Source of the DNA: Leptolinea sp. HRD-7
GTDB taxonomy: Bacteria > Chloroflexota > Anaerolineae > Anaerolineales > Anaerolineaceae
Direction of reading: 5' to 3'
DNA length: 64,000 nt
NCBI GenBank assembly: GCA_024363285.1
Contig: AP024710.1
Location: forward strand, 1,307,001 to 1,371,000
This document shows, piece after piece, positions 8,193 through 17,044 of the stretch. Numbering within the stretch: the first letter of the stretch is position 1; the number at the start of each line of letters is the position of its first letter. The notes beneath the pieces are model-generated. The model searched no databases. It was not told where the DNA came from and was given only the letters and a program-made list of their open reading frames with translations. Both the position numbers and the translations under genes were made by a program.

Positions 8193-8657
8193 ATGCCGGA
8201 TTCCCTGAATTCAACCAGTGCCAGTGACGGAAACCTGATCCCGCTCCAGGTGGGCGCGTTGACAGTTGAGCAGCTCACTCAGATTTTCCGATATCTTCCG
8301 GTCGATATCACTTTTGTTGACGAAGGTAACGATGTGCGTTTCTATTCCGGTGGAGAACACCGGGTGTTTGAGCGCACGCCGGATATCATCGGACGGAATG
8401 TGATGAACTGCCATTCACCCGATAGCGTGCAGATCGTCTTCAAAATCCTGGAGGATTTCCGCGCCGGCACGCGCGATACGGCGGAATTCTGGATCCAGAC
8501 CAAACCGGACGATCCGGAAACCCGATTCATTCATATCCGTTATTACGCGGTCCGCGATCCGATGGGAAAATTTCTCGGGACACTGGAAGTCACCCAGGAT
8601 ATAACAGAGATTCGCAAATTGCAGGGCCAACGCAAACTTCTGGACGAAGAGAAGTAG
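8193..8657 (+). CDS. Single PAS-domain protein of the DUF438-associated type
   Basis: A 154-residue protein that is essentially one PAS domain: LPVDITFVDEGNDVRFYSGG, then VFERTPDIIGRNVMNCHSPD, VFKILEDFRAGTRDTAEFW, and a closing strand FLGTLEVTQDITEIRKLQG. This is the PAS type normally fused behind DUF438 and hemerythrin-like domains, but here it stands alone with no output domain. The conserved NCHSPDSV segment is retained and may bind a ligand or cofactor. Start ATG 8193 has GGAGG upstream. It probably acts as a soluble sensor that passes its signal to a separate partner; no kinase lies beside it. Confidence 0.85.
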   Translation: MPDSLNSTSASDGNLIPLQVGALTVEQLTQIFRYLPVDITFVDEGNDVRFYSGGEHRVFERTPDIIGRNVMNCHSPDSVQIVFKILEDFRAGTRDTAEFWIQTKPDDPETRFIHIRYYAVRDPMGKFLGTLEVTQDITEIRKLQGQRKLLDEEK

Positions 8658-8786
8658 AAATCCTGTTAAAGCTTTGATATTAAGCGCATGCCACTCCATT
8701 TCTTTAGAGAGGTACGCGCTGTTTAAAACCATGAAAGATGATCAAAAAAACCGGGTATGGAATGAAACATATTCATGGGGAAAATC

Positions 8787-9767
8787 TTAAATAAGTTTTC
8801 GTGCCTGTTCCTGGATTTTTTCCGTCAACCCGGCTGGTTCGAGTATCTCTATCGACCCGGCCAGCCCGAAAACCAGCATTTCGGCCATAATATCTGAATC
8901 CAGGTTAATTGATACAGTAAGCCAGCCTCGCCCGTCCGCTTCGCCGCTGATTTTCCACCGCCCGGGAAGCAATGAATTAAGTGTGGTAATGAGATCAGGG
9001 TGAAGGCGAAAAACATAGTTATGGTCTGAAAAATCTTTTACAAAACTCTGTAGATGATTTTGCCAGTATTCCGGTAGATCAAAATCCGTCCGCCTTGTGA
9101 AAGAATGATCCAAAATGTGGATGGAATGAAAGCGGTTGACCCGGTATGTGCGCAATTCACTTTCTCGTTCTGCGATCAAATACCACAGGCTGGATTTGCA
9201 GACCAGACTGTATGGCGCCAGAACTTTTTCCGTTACATCCCCGTTGTAATTCTCGTAATTTGCTTCGATCATCCGGTCTTCATATACCGCTTTTTGCAGG
9301 TCGTCCCAGAAGGGCGGCATATTCGGATCATGCCACCACCAGGTCGGGTCGATCAACAGCCGCTGCCGGATGTGATCGGCCGTGGAGCGCTGCGCGTTTG
9401 GTAATGCCGCGAGCATCTTCATTAATAATTGGTCGGCGGCATTACCCAGTCCGACTTCCCGCAGGGCGTGGTTGTTGTTCATGACAATCAAGCTTTGCAC
9501 TTCGAATTGATTCAAGCCTGTCAGAGAGGTTCGGTATTCCTCCATCAGTGAGATACCGCCGCCGCGGCCGCTCTCGGAATAGACCGGTATGCCAGCCAGT
9601 GACAGGGCATCCACATCACGCAATATCTGCCGGCGAGAGACTTCCAGCTCACCGGACAACTCGGCGGCTGTCATTTTGCCGCGCGTTTGCAGCAATAGAA
9701 TAATAGAGAGTAACCGGTCTGCTCGCAAATTGAAATTCCATTTCTTTATGGTGACATAAGATGTCAT
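8787..9767 (-). CDS. WYL-domain transcriptional regulator (YafY/DeoR type)
   Basis: A 326-residue cytoplasmic regulator. The N-terminal winged helix is typical (ADRLLSIILLLQTRGKMTAA, then ELEVSRRQILRDVDALSLAG), followed by the linker GIPVYSESGRGGGISL and a C-terminal WYL domain (YSLVCKSSLWYLIAERESEL, then RTYRVNRFHSI) expected to bind a nucleotide or nucleic-acid ligand. It is divergent from the alpha/beta hydrolase gene, 49 bases apart, with a 9-bp inverted repeat between them, so it probably controls itself and the hydrolase. The family usually begins at MRADRLL, which here would be the TTG at 9728; ATG 9767 is the longer alternative. Confidence 0.9.
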   Translation of the reverse strand: MTSYVTIKKWNFNLRADRLLSIILLLQTRGKMTAAELSGELEVSRRQILRDVDALSLAGIPVYSESGRGGGISLMEEYRTSLTGLNQFEVQSLIVMNNNHALREVGLGNAADQLLMKMLAALPNAQRSTADHIRQRLLIDPTWWWHDPNMPPFWDDLQKAVYEDRMIEANYENYNGDVTEKVLAPYSLVCKSSLWYLIAERESELRTYRVNRFHSIHILDHSFTRRTDFDLPEYWQNHLQSFVKDFSDHNYVFRLHPDLITTLNSLLPGRWKISGEADGRGWLTVSINLDSDIMAEMLVFGLAGSIEILEPAGLTEKIQEQARKLI

Positions 9768-9768
9768 C

Positions 9769-9800
9769 TTTTGTGATTAAGATAAGACTATATCACAAAA
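9769..9800. promoter_or_regulatory. Inverted-repeat operator between WYL regulator and hydrolase
   Basis: TTTTGTGAT (9769-9777) and ATCACAAAA (9792-9800) are perfect complements with 14 bases between them. They fill the short divergent intergenic space. A second repeat, TGACAT-AAG-ATGTCA (about 9752-9766), overlaps the regulator's start. Binding by the WYL regulator is inferred. Confidence 0.65.
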
Positions 9801-9816
9801 TTGAAAGGCAAATGAC

Positions 9817-10632
9817 ATGAGCAATATAGAAACAGGATTTCTGGAAATCGATGGAAGCAAGCTTTACTATGAAACAGCAGGCGACGGCACCCCGGTGGTG
9901 TTATCTCACGCGGGATTTCTGGACAGCCGGATGTTTGATGGTATCTGGGAACAGTTGTCCCGGAAATTTATGGTCATCCGCTATGACATGCGCGGCTTCG
10001 GCAAGTCTGACCCCGTGACAGGCCCGGTCTGCCGGCGCGCTGACCTGGCCCGTCTGCTAAACCACCTCGGCATTAAACAGGCGCATCTGGTGGGGTGCTC
10101 CATTGGAGGGGAGCTCAGCCTTGACCTGGCACTGGAAAATCCCGGTCTGGCAAAGTCTATCACGCTGGTCGACTCAACCCCGGGTGGGTTTGACATGCAG
10201 GGAGAACCGCCCCGCTACCTGTTTGAAATGTTCAATGCCGTGCAAAATGGTGACGTGGACTACGGCAGTGAATTACAGATCCGCATCTGGATTGACGGGC
10301 AGTTCCGGGAACCGGATCAGATGGATAAAAAATTACGCCAAAAAGCCCTGGAAATGAACCGCATTCCAGTAGAACGTAAAACGTTCCTTATCGCCGATAC
10401 ACAACCAGCCAGGCCATTGACCCCGCCGGCATTCACCCGGCTCGAAAAGGTAGCATGCCCTGCCTTGATCATAGCCGGTTCGTTGGAAAATTCGGAAGTG
10501 CTGCGGGCGGCCGATGAGATGGCAGCACGGATACCCGGCGCGAAGAAGGTCATTATGGAAGGTTGCGCGCATGTTCCGGCTTTTGAACAGCCGGAGGTCT
10601 TCCTTTCACATCTGATGAGCTTTCTGTGGTAA
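9817..10632 (+). CDS. Alpha/beta hydrolase
   Basis: A 271-residue alpha/beta hydrolase fold enzyme. The oxyanion-side motif is SHAGFLDSRMF, the nucleophile elbow is GCSIGGEL with the serine in G-C-S-I-G, and the catalytic histidine sits in EGCAHVPAFEQPE near the end. The usual acid after strand 6 is not the standard GxxD; the local text is IIAGSLENSEVL, so the acid may be the glutamate or lie elsewhere. It is divergent from the WYL regulator and shares the operator region. AAAGG lies 8-12 bases before ATG 9817. Substrate unknown. Confidence 0.88.
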   Translation: MSNIETGFLEIDGSKLYYETAGDGTPVVLSHAGFLDSRMFDGIWEQLSRKFMVIRYDMRGFGKSDPVTGPVCRRADLARLLNHLGIKQAHLVGCSIGGELSLDLALENPGLAKSITLVDSTPGGFDMQGEPPRYLFEMFNAVQNGDVDYGSELQIRIWIDGQFREPDQMDKKLRQKALEMNRIPVERKTFLIADTQPARPLTPPAFTRLEKVACPALIIAGSLENSEVLRAADEMAARIPGAKKVIMEGCAHVPAFEQPEVFLSHLMSFLW

Positions 10633-10640
10633 TTCAATTT

Positions 10641-10687
10641 CGGGCTGGTTGGTAACACCTATGCAGGGCAATCGACCAGCCCGTTTC
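10641..10687 (+). terminator. Possible terminator after the alpha/beta hydrolase
   Basis: CGGGCTGGT (10641-10649) and ACCAGCCCG (10675-10683) form a 9-bp stem with a long 25-base loop, followed by only TTTC. It starts 8 bases after the stop. Weak because of the long loop and short T-run. Confidence 0.4.
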
Positions 10688-10783
10688 AAATGTATAGATT
10701 TTACAGACGGATGAAAAATCAAAATCTCCCGGCTACAATGGTTTTGAGACCGGAATTTATTTAGGCCTCGTGGGAGATTGCGA

Positions 10784-11347
10784 ATGGATGAACAACGGGA
10801 ATTATCAGCTGAACAGGGCCGCGAACTGATCGGTATTCTAAAGAATCGCTTTGAGAAAAACGCGGCCCGTCATTTCAGCCTGACTTGGGCGGATGTACAG
10901 TCACGATTGGAAGCATCCCCCGCCAAACTCTGGTCACTCAACGAAATGGAACGCACGGGTGGTGAACCCGATGTGGTGGGGCGGGATGAGAAAAAGGGCG
11001 AAATTCTTTTCTTCGATTGCTCCCCCGAAACCCCTGCCGGCCGGCGCAACCTGTGCTACGACCGGGCGGCGTTGGACGCGCGCAAGGAGCACAAACCGAA
11101 AACAAGCGCGATAGACACAGCCGTGGAAATGGGTGTTGATATCCTCTCTGAAGAACAATACCGGTTTCTGCAAACCCTGGGAAAGTTCGACACAAAGACG
11201 TCCAGCTGGCTGCTGACACCTACGGAGATCCGTCAACTGGGGGGCGCCATCTTCGGCGATCGGCGCTATGACCGGGTGTTTATCTACCACAATGGCGCGG
11301 ACTCGTATTACGGCGTCCGGGGGTTTCGAGGCTGCCTGAAGGTTTGA
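10784..11347 (+). CDS. DUF4256 family protein
   Basis: A 187-residue soluble protein that matches DUF4256 along its whole length: LKNRFEKNAARH, WSLNEMERTGGEPDVVG, FDCSPETPAGRRNLCYDRAA, LGKFDTKTSSWLLTPTEIR, and the end IFGDRRYDRVFIYHNGADSY. Function is unknown; the family is found in diverse bacteria, usually as single genes. ATG 10784 is chosen because GGGAG lies 7 bases upstream; the in-frame TTG two codons earlier sits on the ribosome site. Confidence 0.9.
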   Translation: MDEQRELSAEQGRELIGILKNRFEKNAARHFSLTWADVQSRLEASPAKLWSLNEMERTGGEPDVVGRDEKKGEILFFDCSPETPAGRRNLCYDRAALDARKEHKPKTSAIDTAVEMGVDILSEEQYRFLQTLGKFDTKTSSWLLTPTEIRQLGGAIFGDRRYDRVFIYHNGADSYYGVRGFRGCLKV

Positions 11348-11351
11348 AGAA

Positions 11352-12023
11352 TCATAGGTTCGGCAATTGCCAGTTTATCGGCGCAAATCCAGCTGATTGC
11401 AGGGCAGCATTGGTCTTGGAGAAATGCGCACAGCCGAAAAATCCACGCGAAGCCGAGAGTGGCGATGGATGAGGCGCCTTAAGTACAGTATGGCGGGTGG
11501 TATCGATCCATTCCGCTTTACGCTGCGCGTAACTACCCCATAATAGAAACACCACCCGTTCCTGCCGGCTGTTGACGGCTTTTAGCACAGCATCGGTAAA
11601 GTTCTCCCAGCCTTTTCCCTGGTGCGAATTCGCCTGGTGGGCGCGCACCGTAAGGACTGCATTCAGCAGCAGCACACCCTGTTCCGCCCAGGGGATCAGG
11701 CAGCCGTGGTTGGGTACGCGGAATTGAACGTCGTCATGTAGTTCTTTGTAGATATTTTGCAAAGATGGCGGCACCGGCACGCCCGGCTGGACGGAAAACG
11801 CCAGTCCATGCGCCTGATTGTCGTCGTGGTACGGGTCCTGCCCGATGATCACCACGCGCACCCGGTCAAACGGGGTGTAGCGCAGCGCGTTGAACACATC
11901 CGGTCCCGGTGGGAATACTTTGAATTTGCGGCGTTCATCTGCCACAAACCGGTACAACTGCTCATAATAAGGTTTATTGGTTTCTGCGACCAGAGCGGGA
12001 AGCCAGCTTTCCGGAATAGGCAT
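11352..12023 (-). CDS. ung: Uracil-DNA glycosylase (family 1)
   Basis: Removes uracil from DNA as the first step of base excision repair. The water-activating motif GQDPYHDDNQAHGLAFSV is intact with the catalytic aspartate at about residue 63, and the second motif HPSPLSASRGFFGCAHF carries the catalytic histidine and the minor-groove loop. Length of 223 residues is typical. ATG 12023 is preferred (GGAG 6 bases upstream) over TTG 12035, which forms part of that site. It is convergent with the DUF4256 gene, the two stops being 4 bases apart. Confidence 0.97.
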   Translation of the reverse strand: MPIPESWLPALVAETNKPYYEQLYRFVADERRKFKVFPPGPDVFNALRYTPFDRVRVVIIGQDPYHDDNQAHGLAFSVQPGVPVPPSLQNIYKELHDDVQFRVPNHGCLIPWAEQGVLLLNAVLTVRAHQANSHQGKGWENFTDAVLKAVNSRQERVVFLLWGSYAQRKAEWIDTTRHTVLKAPHPSPLSASRGFFGCAHFSKTNAALQSAGFAPINWQLPNL

Positions 12024-12399
12024 ACGGAGCTCCAAGAAAAGGATTGATTAATTCTAAACGGGTTTTTACCGCAAGGTAATTATCCACCCGGCTGAAAATA
12101 ACTATCACAGGTTATGGCTATAATTATCCACACATTTTTCCAACGGGGATAGAACATGGAGTTATTTTGACCGATTTTTCAACCTTCATCGATAACGCGG
12201 TCTCATTTCTTTAGAACAGTGTCAATCACTGCAGGCAGCATGAATGTTATTTGTGATTGACGGCACAACATTGTTGAGCCGTAACGCCGACTTATTTAAT
12301 TGCTGAAGAAATTCGGTGAAATTCATTTACACAATATAAATTATTTCTATAGACGGGTATCCTACCATTGGGTCATCAAACCAAATATTGGAGATACCC
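12024..12399. other. Gene-poor interval
   Basis: About 375 bases between divergently transcribed ung and the secreted beta-helix gene. It is AT-rich toward the right end and should contain both promoters. I found no strong hairpin, small gene or RNA. Confidence 0.4.
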
Positions 12400-13827
12400 A
12401 TGAATAACAACAAAAGAAATATCGTCTGGATGATCTGCAGTGCCATCCTTATCCTGACCATGCTTACCGGTTTCAGTACTACTGTTGATGCAGCGGCAAC
12501 CGGCGCGGCGACTGCCACTCCGACTGTCGCCAACCGTGGCCCGCTTGGAAATCCACCATCAGGAAACCCACCGTCCGGCAATCCGCCGACTGGTGCTCCA
12601 CCTGCCGGTGGACCTGGTGGCGGACCTGGCGGCGGGCCGGGCGGAGCACCAGCCGTGATGGATACCGGTTCCGGGGCGTATGTACTCAAAGATGGCGAAA
12701 CCCTGACGGGCGGCACATATTCCTCAACCAATGCTGACGAAAACGCCATCCGGGCGGAAGGGGCGTCCACTGCCTCTCTCACCAATGTGACGGTTGAAAA
12801 ATCTTCCGGGGCCGCGTCCAGCAATGAAGCCAGCAGCTTTTACGGGCTTAACTCCGCCATCCTGGCGCTGGATACGGCCACACTGAACATCACCGGTGGG
12901 ACGGTTACAGCCACAGCGGAAGGCGCGAACGGTGTGTTCGCCTATGACGGCGCTACGATCAACATCAAAGATACCGTGATCAACGTCACTGGCGGGAATG
13001 CCGGCGGCATTGAAGTGGCCGGCGGCGGCACCATGAATGCCAGCAACCTGACAGTGAATGCCAAAGACAAAGCGGCTATCCGCAGCGACCGTGGGGGTGG
13101 CAAGATGATCGTGGACGGCGGCACCTACACCACCGCTGGTTCGTCCGGCGCGCCGGCGATATACAGCACTGCCGATATCACTGTTAGCAATGCTACGCTC
13201 ACAGCCAATGATTCAGAAGCGGTAGTGGTGGAAGGTTTCAATTCGGTGACGATCAACAATTCCACCGTGACCGGAAGCATGACCGGCATGACCGGGAATT
13301 CCGGCAGCGAAAATATCCATAATGTGATGCTCTATCAGAGCATGTCGGGTGATGCCACGGTCGGCACCAGCAGTTTCACCATGACGGGCGGCTCGCTCAC
13401 CGCCAAAAAAGGTGACATGTTCTACGTGACAAACACCACCAGCGTGATCTCACTCAATAATGTGACACTCAACCCGGTGGACGGCGAATATATACTGCTT
13501 GTCTCCGGCAATGATGGTAGCCGAGGCTGGGGCACCGCAGGCGCGAACGGCGGCAACGCCACATTGAACCTCTCAAATCAGACCCTCTCCGGCGATGTTC
13601 ACGTGGATGCCATTTCAACCCTGGCGATGAACATCACTGAGGCGTCCACCTTCACCGGATCCATCAACAAGGACGGAACCAATGCGTCATCACTTTCAGT
13701 CAAACTGGATGGAACTTCCACATGGTCGTTGACTGCAGACAGCTATATCACCGCGTTTGACGGCAGCCTGGATAACGTGAAGACTAATGGTTTCAAACTG
13801 TATGTGAATGGCAGTGTTGTGAAATAG
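12400..13827 (+). CDS. Secreted right-handed beta-helix protein with Gly/Pro-rich linker
   Basis: A 475-residue exported protein. A Sec signal peptide (hydrophobic core MICSAILILTMLTGFSTT, cleavage near VDAAA) leads into a low-complexity linker (residues about 45-85) with GNPPSGNPPSGNPPTG then a collagen-like GGPGGGPGGGPGG. The rest is built of short repeats rich in T, N, S and G (for example LNITGGTVTATAEGANGVF, INVTGGNAGGIEVAGGG), the pattern of pectate-lyase-like or adhesin beta-helices. No catalytic signature was seen and there is no LPxTG or S-layer anchor, so it is probably released or loosely attached. ATG 12400 has TTGGAG upstream. A strong terminator follows. Function is likely surface adhesion or polysaccharide contact (inference). 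Confidence 0.8.
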   Translation: MNNNKRNIVWMICSAILILTMLTGFSTTVDAAATGAATATPTVANRGPLGNPPSGNPPSGNPPTGAPPAGGPGGGPGGGPGGAPAVMDTGSGAYVLKDGETLTGGTYSSTNADENAIRAEGASTASLTNVTVEKSSGAASSNEASSFYGLNSAILALDTATLNITGGTVTATAEGANGVFAYDGATINIKDTVINVTGGNAGGIEVAGGGTMNASNLTVNAKDKAAIRSDRGGGKMIVDGGTYTTAGSSGAPAIYSTADITVSNATLTANDSEAVVVEGFNSVTINNSTVTGSMTGMTGNSGSENIHNVMLYQSMSGDATVGTSSFTMTGGSLTAKKGDMFYVTNTTSVISLNNVTLNPVDGEYILLVSGNDGSRGWGTAGANGGNATLNLSNQTLSGDVHVDAISTLAMNITEASTFTGSINKDGTNASSLSVKLDGTSTWSLTADSYITAFDGSLDNVKTNGFKLYVNGSVVK

Positions 13828-13840
13828 GAACGAATCTCAA

Positions 13841-13878
13841 ACGACCCCGGAAGAATTTTTCCGGGGTCGTTCCTGTTT
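13841..13878 (+). terminator. Rho-independent terminator after the beta-helix gene
   Basis: A perfect 12-bp stem, ACGACCCCGGAA (13841-13852) with TTCCGGGGTCGT (13859-13870), loop GAATTT, then TCCTGTTT. Confidence 0.85.
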
Positions 13879-14031
13879 AATGAATGAATTTATCGAATCC
13901 CGTTTTATTGTCTGGCATCGCCGTGTCTTCCAGCTTCAAAATTGACCTGTCCGGATTTTGTTTTCTCTCCTGCACATCATAAATCTCCCCCGACACTATA
14001 ATAAACACATTGCTTTTTAAAACAGGGAATT

Positions 14032-14967
14032 ATGGATCGAAAACACGCGGAACTCATGCTGCAATTGGCCCGGTCGCTGGATATTGCCGTCAACCCATCT
14101 GCGGAGGCGGTATATGACCCGCGCGATGACCGGGTGTTCGTGTGGGCCACGCCCGATGACCACCCCCGAACCGCGCTGTGGGAAGGCATGGTTCCCGGCA
14201 TGCGGCCCGGGCGTTTGACGAAACCCTGCGGTTTTGCCGGCTACTTTCAGTTTGACTTCGCGGGCATTGATGAGGTGTACCGCGTGATCATCCACCCTGT
14301 TTTCCGCGGTTCGGTGGAGGATGTTGACTGGATACACTCCAAGCTGACCTCCCTCGCGGCTGCCGCTGAAGTGGCGGTGGACGTGCCCGTTGTCAACTTT
14401 AGTGTGGTGGAAGCCGAAAATGCTTTGGAGGACGAAATCCGGCGCGGAACTGAGCGTGACAGGAAATCGCTGCTGGAAACCCACTCCCGCAAATGGAGGA
14501 TCCCGACCGAGGAAAAAACGTATTACGGCTTTTATGTTGACGGTGAAGCCGAGATACAGGTGTTAAGCAACCGTGACCCTGACGCGTGGTATCTACTGTC
14601 ACCCGCCCAGATCATGTCTGATGAGTTTGGCTGGGGTGATAACGGCCGGGCTTCGCAGGAGACAGCATTGTGCGTATTACTGGACTACTTTGATGAAACT
14701 CTGCCGGTTGAAAAGCTGGATACCTCCATGCGGTTCGCCCTGCCGTCAAAGGCGTTTGTCAACCATACCCTGTTCCGGAAAGGTATGATCGAGACATTAG
14801 AACCGGGAAAAGCCTGGGTCATTACAGGCCGGCAGATCAAGGAATGGCTGGAGGAAAACGCGGTGGTCTGTGCGTCATGTGCCGGTAGCGGCACCCAGCC
14901 GGATGGACTGTATTGCGCGGTATGCGGCGGATCGGGGTACCGGTCTGATTTTTTCCATGTTTCCTGA
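14032..14967 (+). CDS. Uncharacterised protein with DUF6166-like region and C-terminal zinc finger
   Basis: A 311-residue soluble protein. Residues about 1-155 have no family I recognise. Residues about 165-280 resemble DUF6166: YYGFYVDGEAEIQVL, then FGWGDNGRASQETALCVLLD and the closing WVITGRQIKEWLEE. The last 25 residues form a DnaJ-type zinc finger half-site, CASCAGSG and CAVCGGSG. ATG 14032 has AGGG upstream. The downstream membrane-protein gene begins 52 bases later and may be co-transcribed. Function unknown; the zinc module suggests protein or nucleic-acid contact. Confidence 0.7.
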   Translation: MDRKHAELMLQLARSLDIAVNPSAEAVYDPRDDRVFVWATPDDHPRTALWEGMVPGMRPGRLTKPCGFAGYFQFDFAGIDEVYRVIIHPVFRGSVEDVDWIHSKLTSLAAAAEVAVDVPVVNFSVVEAENALEDEIRRGTERDRKSLLETHSRKWRIPTEEKTYYGFYVDGEAEIQVLSNRDPDAWYLLSPAQIMSDEFGWGDNGRASQETALCVLLDYFDETLPVEKLDTSMRFALPSKAFVNHTLFRKGMIETLEPGKAWVITGRQIKEWLEENAVVCASCAGSGTQPDGLYCAVCGGSGYRSDFFHVS

Positions 14968-15019
14968 TGTTGTGAGCCGGCATAAGTTCAAACGTGGTTA
15001 GAATCGGGTTGCTTTGAAA

Positions 15020-15604
15020 ATGCAAATGACCACTGATGAAGTCATCCAATTTTTTGAGGAACTACGCCGCAGGCCGCTGCCCCGCTGGCATATCGCGGTG
15101 TGGACGTATTTCATACTGGGCGGACCGTTGCTGCTGGGGGTGATTTGCCGGTCATCTTTTGTATACGAGCCAGCCACTGCCTGGGCGGGTACAGCACCAA
15201 CTGTGTTGTTCTGCGGACTGAACCTCTACCTGGGGATCATGTATCTGGAAAACCTGTACGCCACCCGTTTCGTGCCGGGGCGCATGGCCCGCGAACTGCG
15301 TGATGGTAAAAATACCATCGCCTGGCTGTACATCGAAACCATCACCACCTACTACAAGCCTGCCCCTCAGCCGTACCTGTATTTCCACTTCACGAACCGG
15401 GTCTCCGGCCGCGTAAACGCCCCCCTGGAGACGGTCACCCGTGTGATGAACTATTTTGACGCGCATTACCCGGATATCAGCCTCGGGTATGACCGTAAAC
15501 TGGCGCGGCGCTTCATCTTTCGGCCGGGATCATTGAAGACCGTGCCTGTTCGTCACCGGTTGGAGAAAAAGACGGTGCACACCATCATCAGCGCAGATAA
15601 TTAA
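15020..15604 (+). CDS. Hypothetical membrane protein
   Basis: About 194 residues with two transmembrane helices (FILGGPLLLGVI around residue 32-45 and a second around 60-80) followed by a cytosolic C-terminal half of mixed alpha/beta character rich in arginine (ITTYYKPAPQPYLYFHFTNR). I recognise no family. Two ATGs are possible (15020 and 15026); neither has a strong ribosome site. It follows the zinc-finger protein closely and may be in one transcript with it. Confidence 0.65.
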   Translation: MQMTTDEVIQFFEELRRRPLPRWHIAVWTYFILGGPLLLGVICRSSFVYEPATAWAGTAPTVLFCGLNLYLGIMYLENLYATRFVPGRMARELRDGKNTIAWLYIETITTYYKPAPQPYLYFHFTNRVSGRVNAPLETVTRVMNYFDAHYPDISLGYDRKLARRFIFRPGSLKTVPVRHRLEKKTVHTIISADN

Positions 15605-15684
15605 CATCTTTAACGCAATGTACCGAATAAAACCTCCTTTCAGATCGTTAATGAATATATAGCGATCAACACAGGGAGAAAACC

Positions 15685-16401
15685 ATGACATCCACAAGTT
15701 TGACTATTTCGGCTGACAGCCGTATGCCTGATTCCCGCTGGAAGGATATGTACCGGGTGGGGACAGTATCGAGCATTGCCATGCTGGCAACCGTCGCCTT
15801 TGCCATCGCCGCTTTTTTCATCTGGCCGTACAAGCTGGACGGCGCCCCGGTGAGCGAGATCTTCACCCTGTTGCGCAATGACCGCCTCGCCGGGCTGATG
15901 AGCCTGGAACTGCAAATGCTGCTCGTGCAGCCCGTTATGGTGTTGACGTCATTCGCGCTGTACGCGGCGCTCAAACAGGTGAATGAATCGTTCGCGCTGC
16001 TCGCCCTTGCCCTGGGTATTATGGGTAATCTGTTGATGTTCAATGCCCGGCCGGTAAATGAACTGATGTATCTTTCAGACCGGTATATCAGTACGGCCAG
16101 CGAGATTTTGAAAAACCAGTATCTTACAGCCGGTGAATCATACCTGGCTTTGTATGAGGGCACAGCCTTCACCGTGGCGACGGTTTTCATTTCAGTGGCG
16201 GGGCTGGTCAACGCGCTGCTGATGATCAAGAGCCGGTACTTCAGCAAAGCGGCCGGTTTTCTCGGCGCGGTATCTTCACTGCTGGGGATCAGTATCTTCA
16301 TCCCCGCGGTTGGCCCGGTGCTGTCATTCGTTGGGACAGTGGGCGCGGTGGTCTGGAACGCGCTGCTGGCGCGGGCGTTCTTCCGCTTCGGGTGGCGGTA
16401 G
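15685..16401 (+). CDS. DUF4386-like multipass membrane protein
   Basis: A 238-residue protein with about six transmembrane helices. The order of elements fits DUF4386-type proteins: first helix SSIAMLATVAFAIAAFFIW, a conserved polar stretch after helix 2, LGIMGNLLMFNARPVNEL in the middle, and a closing pair of helices. ATG 15685 has GGGAGAAAACC just upstream. Function unknown; the group is often encoded singly or next to regulators. Confidence 0.7.
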   Translation: MTSTSLTISADSRMPDSRWKDMYRVGTVSSIAMLATVAFAIAAFFIWPYKLDGAPVSEIFTLLRNDRLAGLMSLELQMLLVQPVMVLTSFALYAALKQVNESFALLALALGIMGNLLMFNARPVNELMYLSDRYISTASEILKNQYLTAGESYLALYEGTAFTVATVFISVAGLVNALLMIKSRYFSKAAGFLGAVSSLLGISIFIPAVGPVLSFVGTVGAVVWNALLARAFFRFGWR

Positions 16402-16470
16402 AGGCAGGGCGTTATGCCGGAATCCATCCGGCCGTTGACATTATTTCAGAGGGAATGGTCCATTTCTTCC

Positions 16471-16511
16471 TTAATAAAAGACACGCCTCCGGATCCTGCT
16501 TACCGGAGGCG
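16471..16511 (-). terminator. Terminator of the minus-strand membrane protein gene
   Basis: CGCCTCCGG (16484-16492) and CCGGAGGCG (16503-16511) form a 9-bp stem; read on the minus strand it is followed by TGTCTTTTATT. It lies 23 bases beyond the stop of the gene at 16535. Confidence 0.8.
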
Positions 16512-16534
16512 GTCTGATACCCGCTGAGCGTGAC

Positions 16535-16930
16535 TCAGGCGGGGCGGGAGTCACCGGCTACCGCCCAGATGTAGGCGAACAGGAAGAACATGCTGATTGA
16601 CAGAAGCACATAAAAATACGCGAGCGCGCAGAAAAACCCGAGCACAAAGGTCTGGTCATAGAAGACCGATACACCTGACAGGCATTGTGACGCCAGAAGC
16701 GCCATCAGTGTGTAGAAGATCCATTTTTTGCCCGTTTTCATGAATTGCCAGATCAGGAACATGATCAGAGCGTAGATCATCACCCCGAGTGGGGCATTGG
16801 GTATGCCCATAGAAAAGGCGTACGGCGGGGGCGGGCCGGGAATGAAGTGGTGGAAGGAAATGTAGATGCCGTCCATAAGGGCAAGCAGCCCCAGGGCAAA
16901 CAACCAGCGCCAGTATTTCAGTGTATTCAT
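16535..16930 (-). CDS. Small four-helix membrane protein
   Basis: A 131-residue protein with four predicted transmembrane helices (WLFALGLLALMDGIYIS, then about 45-65, 70-88 and 98-122). The loop after helix 1 is proline-rich (PGPPPPYAF). No family recognised. AAGGAG lies 6 bases before the ATG. It is divergent from the LysR gene, 114 bases away, so the LysR protein could control it; that is inference only. Confidence 0.75.
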   Translation of the reverse strand: MNTLKYWRWLFALGLLALMDGIYISFHHFIPGPPPPYAFSMGIPNAPLGVMIYALIMFLIWQFMKTGKKWIFYTLMALLASQCLSGVSVFYDQTFVLGFFCALAYFYVLLSISMFFLFAYIWAVAGDSRPA

Positions 16931-17044
16931 CGTTTCTCCTTTTGACCGCAGATTGGTGTATGCCGGGTAGTATAATGAAACGGTATTCCCGTGTCTAACA
17001 GTATTTTTCGATATCCATAATCGGAATTAGCGATTGGAGAACGC

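Noticed and set aside
15666-16427. 253-residue open frame on the minus strand
   Set aside because: It is the antisense of the DUF4386-like gene, has serine/arginine-rich shadow composition and no ribosome site.
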